A DNA stretch of 64,000 nucleotides from Osmia lignaria lignaria (lineage: Eukaryota; Arthropoda; Insecta; Hymenoptera; Megachilidae): assembly GCF_051020975.1 (NCBI RefSeq), contig NC_135037.1:7812001-7876000 (forward strand), in the 5' to 3' direction. The notes below the pieces were generated by a model. That model saw only the letters and a program-made list of their open reading frames with translations. It ran no database searches and was not told the DNA's origin. Position 1 is the stretch's first letter. The number at the start of each line of letters is the position of its first letter. A program made the position numbers and the translations under genes. This document shows, piece after piece, positions 63,068 through 64,000 of this stretch.

Positions 63068-64000
63068 ATAGTACCATATACCACTTGCCTGACCATCTAT
63101 TGACATATATTACTTATCAAACTATGATTACATTTCCAATCATTTCTTTTTTCTTACTGTAAATCATATACACATAAAGGACTCTTAATATTGATAAAAT
63201 TTGTTATTTTTTGTTTATAATTTAAGGTTTATATGGGCAACGAGCTTTCTAGTGGTATCGATAGCACGTCGCGACTGGTTTCCGCTTAGAAGATCGTAAA
63301 TACAAGTTCCACTGGCTCGAAAGCCTCCCTTTTCTCATTCCCGGAAGGAATCGGGACCGGGGCAATGTAAGGAGAAGCTGGGAAACGATTCTTTATGGTA
63401 CACCGGGAATAAGTTCGGGCATTAAAGGAACTCAGCGACGTCTTTCCTGCAGTATTTTCGACCTTTTCAGAGAATTCGGGTAATGAACGCCCAGTTTTTC
63501 TACCCCTCGCACGTTCCACACTCTCTTTTAGACATTCACCCTTATCGCGCAACGATAAATTGACCCAACAATTGCTTAATTACTTTATTGGCCAGCGGAA
63601 CTGTTGAGATTAATGAAGCGAAATAAAAGTTATCCGTAGAAGGTAGAAATTTTTAATGGGATGTTTGAAACGAGTTCGAAATTTTTAACGTGTTTCAGCA
63701 ATAGGAAGGAATATTTTCAGGTTCGTAACGATTTGACAAGATTTATCGATAATAACGTCTATCTGTGAAGTTTTATTTTTGAAACGTGGATGACTTCGCG
63801 ATAAATTATAGTCCCAGATTTACGTTCGCTCGTAAACGAGAGAAGCTAAAGTTCTTTACGACTCTTTCTCAGAAGTTAGATGATCAATACTTATTGACTG
63901 CAATCAATCCGCTAAACAAACGAGTCCAACGATGCTTAAACAGAGCATTCCGCTGATACTCTACAAATATTTTAATTTCAATAAAATTCTACGAATCACG

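Larger units (their letters stand above)
52869..64000. other. Upstream or first-intron DNA of the testican gene
   Basis: No recognisable exon on either strand. The open frames here are short and have no domains. Repeats and transposon remnants are listed separately. If the next testican exon is outside the window, this whole stretch is intron and transcribed. Confidence 0.5.

Noticed and set aside
1..64000. tRNA, rRNA or CRISPR-like structures
   Set aside because: No cloverleaf with A/B boxes, no rRNA segment and no regularly spaced direct repeats with unique spacers were seen; the 93-bp array has conserved spacers.

Overview
This is an AT-rich insect nuclear segment with GC-richer islands, short AT-rich introns with canonical GT/AG ends, and many small non-autonomous DNA transposons. 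Gene content and protein style (takeout/group-7-allergen-like secreted protein, DM9 protein, testican/Carrier of Wingless, RpL7, Listerin, PIG-F, class III ADH) point to Hymenoptera, most likely a bee; the species cannot be fixed from sequence alone.

Layout. 1-7 kb (+): the 3' part of a modular gene with at least seven tandem thioredoxin-like domains and a C-terminal membrane anchor, built from phase-1 exons. 7.85-8.29 kb: a regular array of ten CTCF-like motifs with alternating 48/45-bp spacing (93-bp period). 8.3-11.45 kb: a group-7-allergen/JHBP-like secreted protein gene (+) lying between two related compound minisatellites and two inverted 69-bp copies of its own promoter. 12.3-14.1 kb (+): RpL7. 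15.0-22.5 kb (-): an SLC46/proton-coupled folate transporter-like MFS protein, tail-to-tail with RpL7. 25.4-26.5 kb (-): a DM9-domain protein, 5' end unresolved. 27.7-34.5 kb (-): Listerin (Ltn1), 21 coding exons rebuilt with consistent phases, 1702 residues. 35.35-36.05 kb (+): PIG-F, head-to-head with Ltn1. 36.9-38.5 kb (+): class III alcohol dehydrogenase/formaldehyde dehydrogenase (Fdh). 41.2-52.9 kb (-): a testican gene matching Drosophila Carrier of Wingless (Cow); its signal-peptide exon was not found and probably lies beyond the window, so 53-64 kb would be intron or upstream DNA.

The genes do not form a pathway. Housekeeping genes (RpL7, Ltn1, PIG-F, Fdh) alternate with secreted or membrane proteins. 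Ltn1 acts in ribosome quality control, PIG-F in GPI-anchor synthesis, Fdh in formaldehyde/S-nitrosoglutathione metabolism, and Cow in extracellular Wnt transport. Transposon remnants with readable ends include a hAT-like element (8-bp target duplication), a mariner-like foldback (TA), a piggyBac-like element (TTAA), another inverted-repeat element and a LINE tail.

The most striking unexplained signal is the CTCF-like array at 7855-8290. Second are the modular exon design of the thioredoxin-repeat gene with a hidden symmetric CxxC exon, and the inverted promoter copies around the allergen-like gene.
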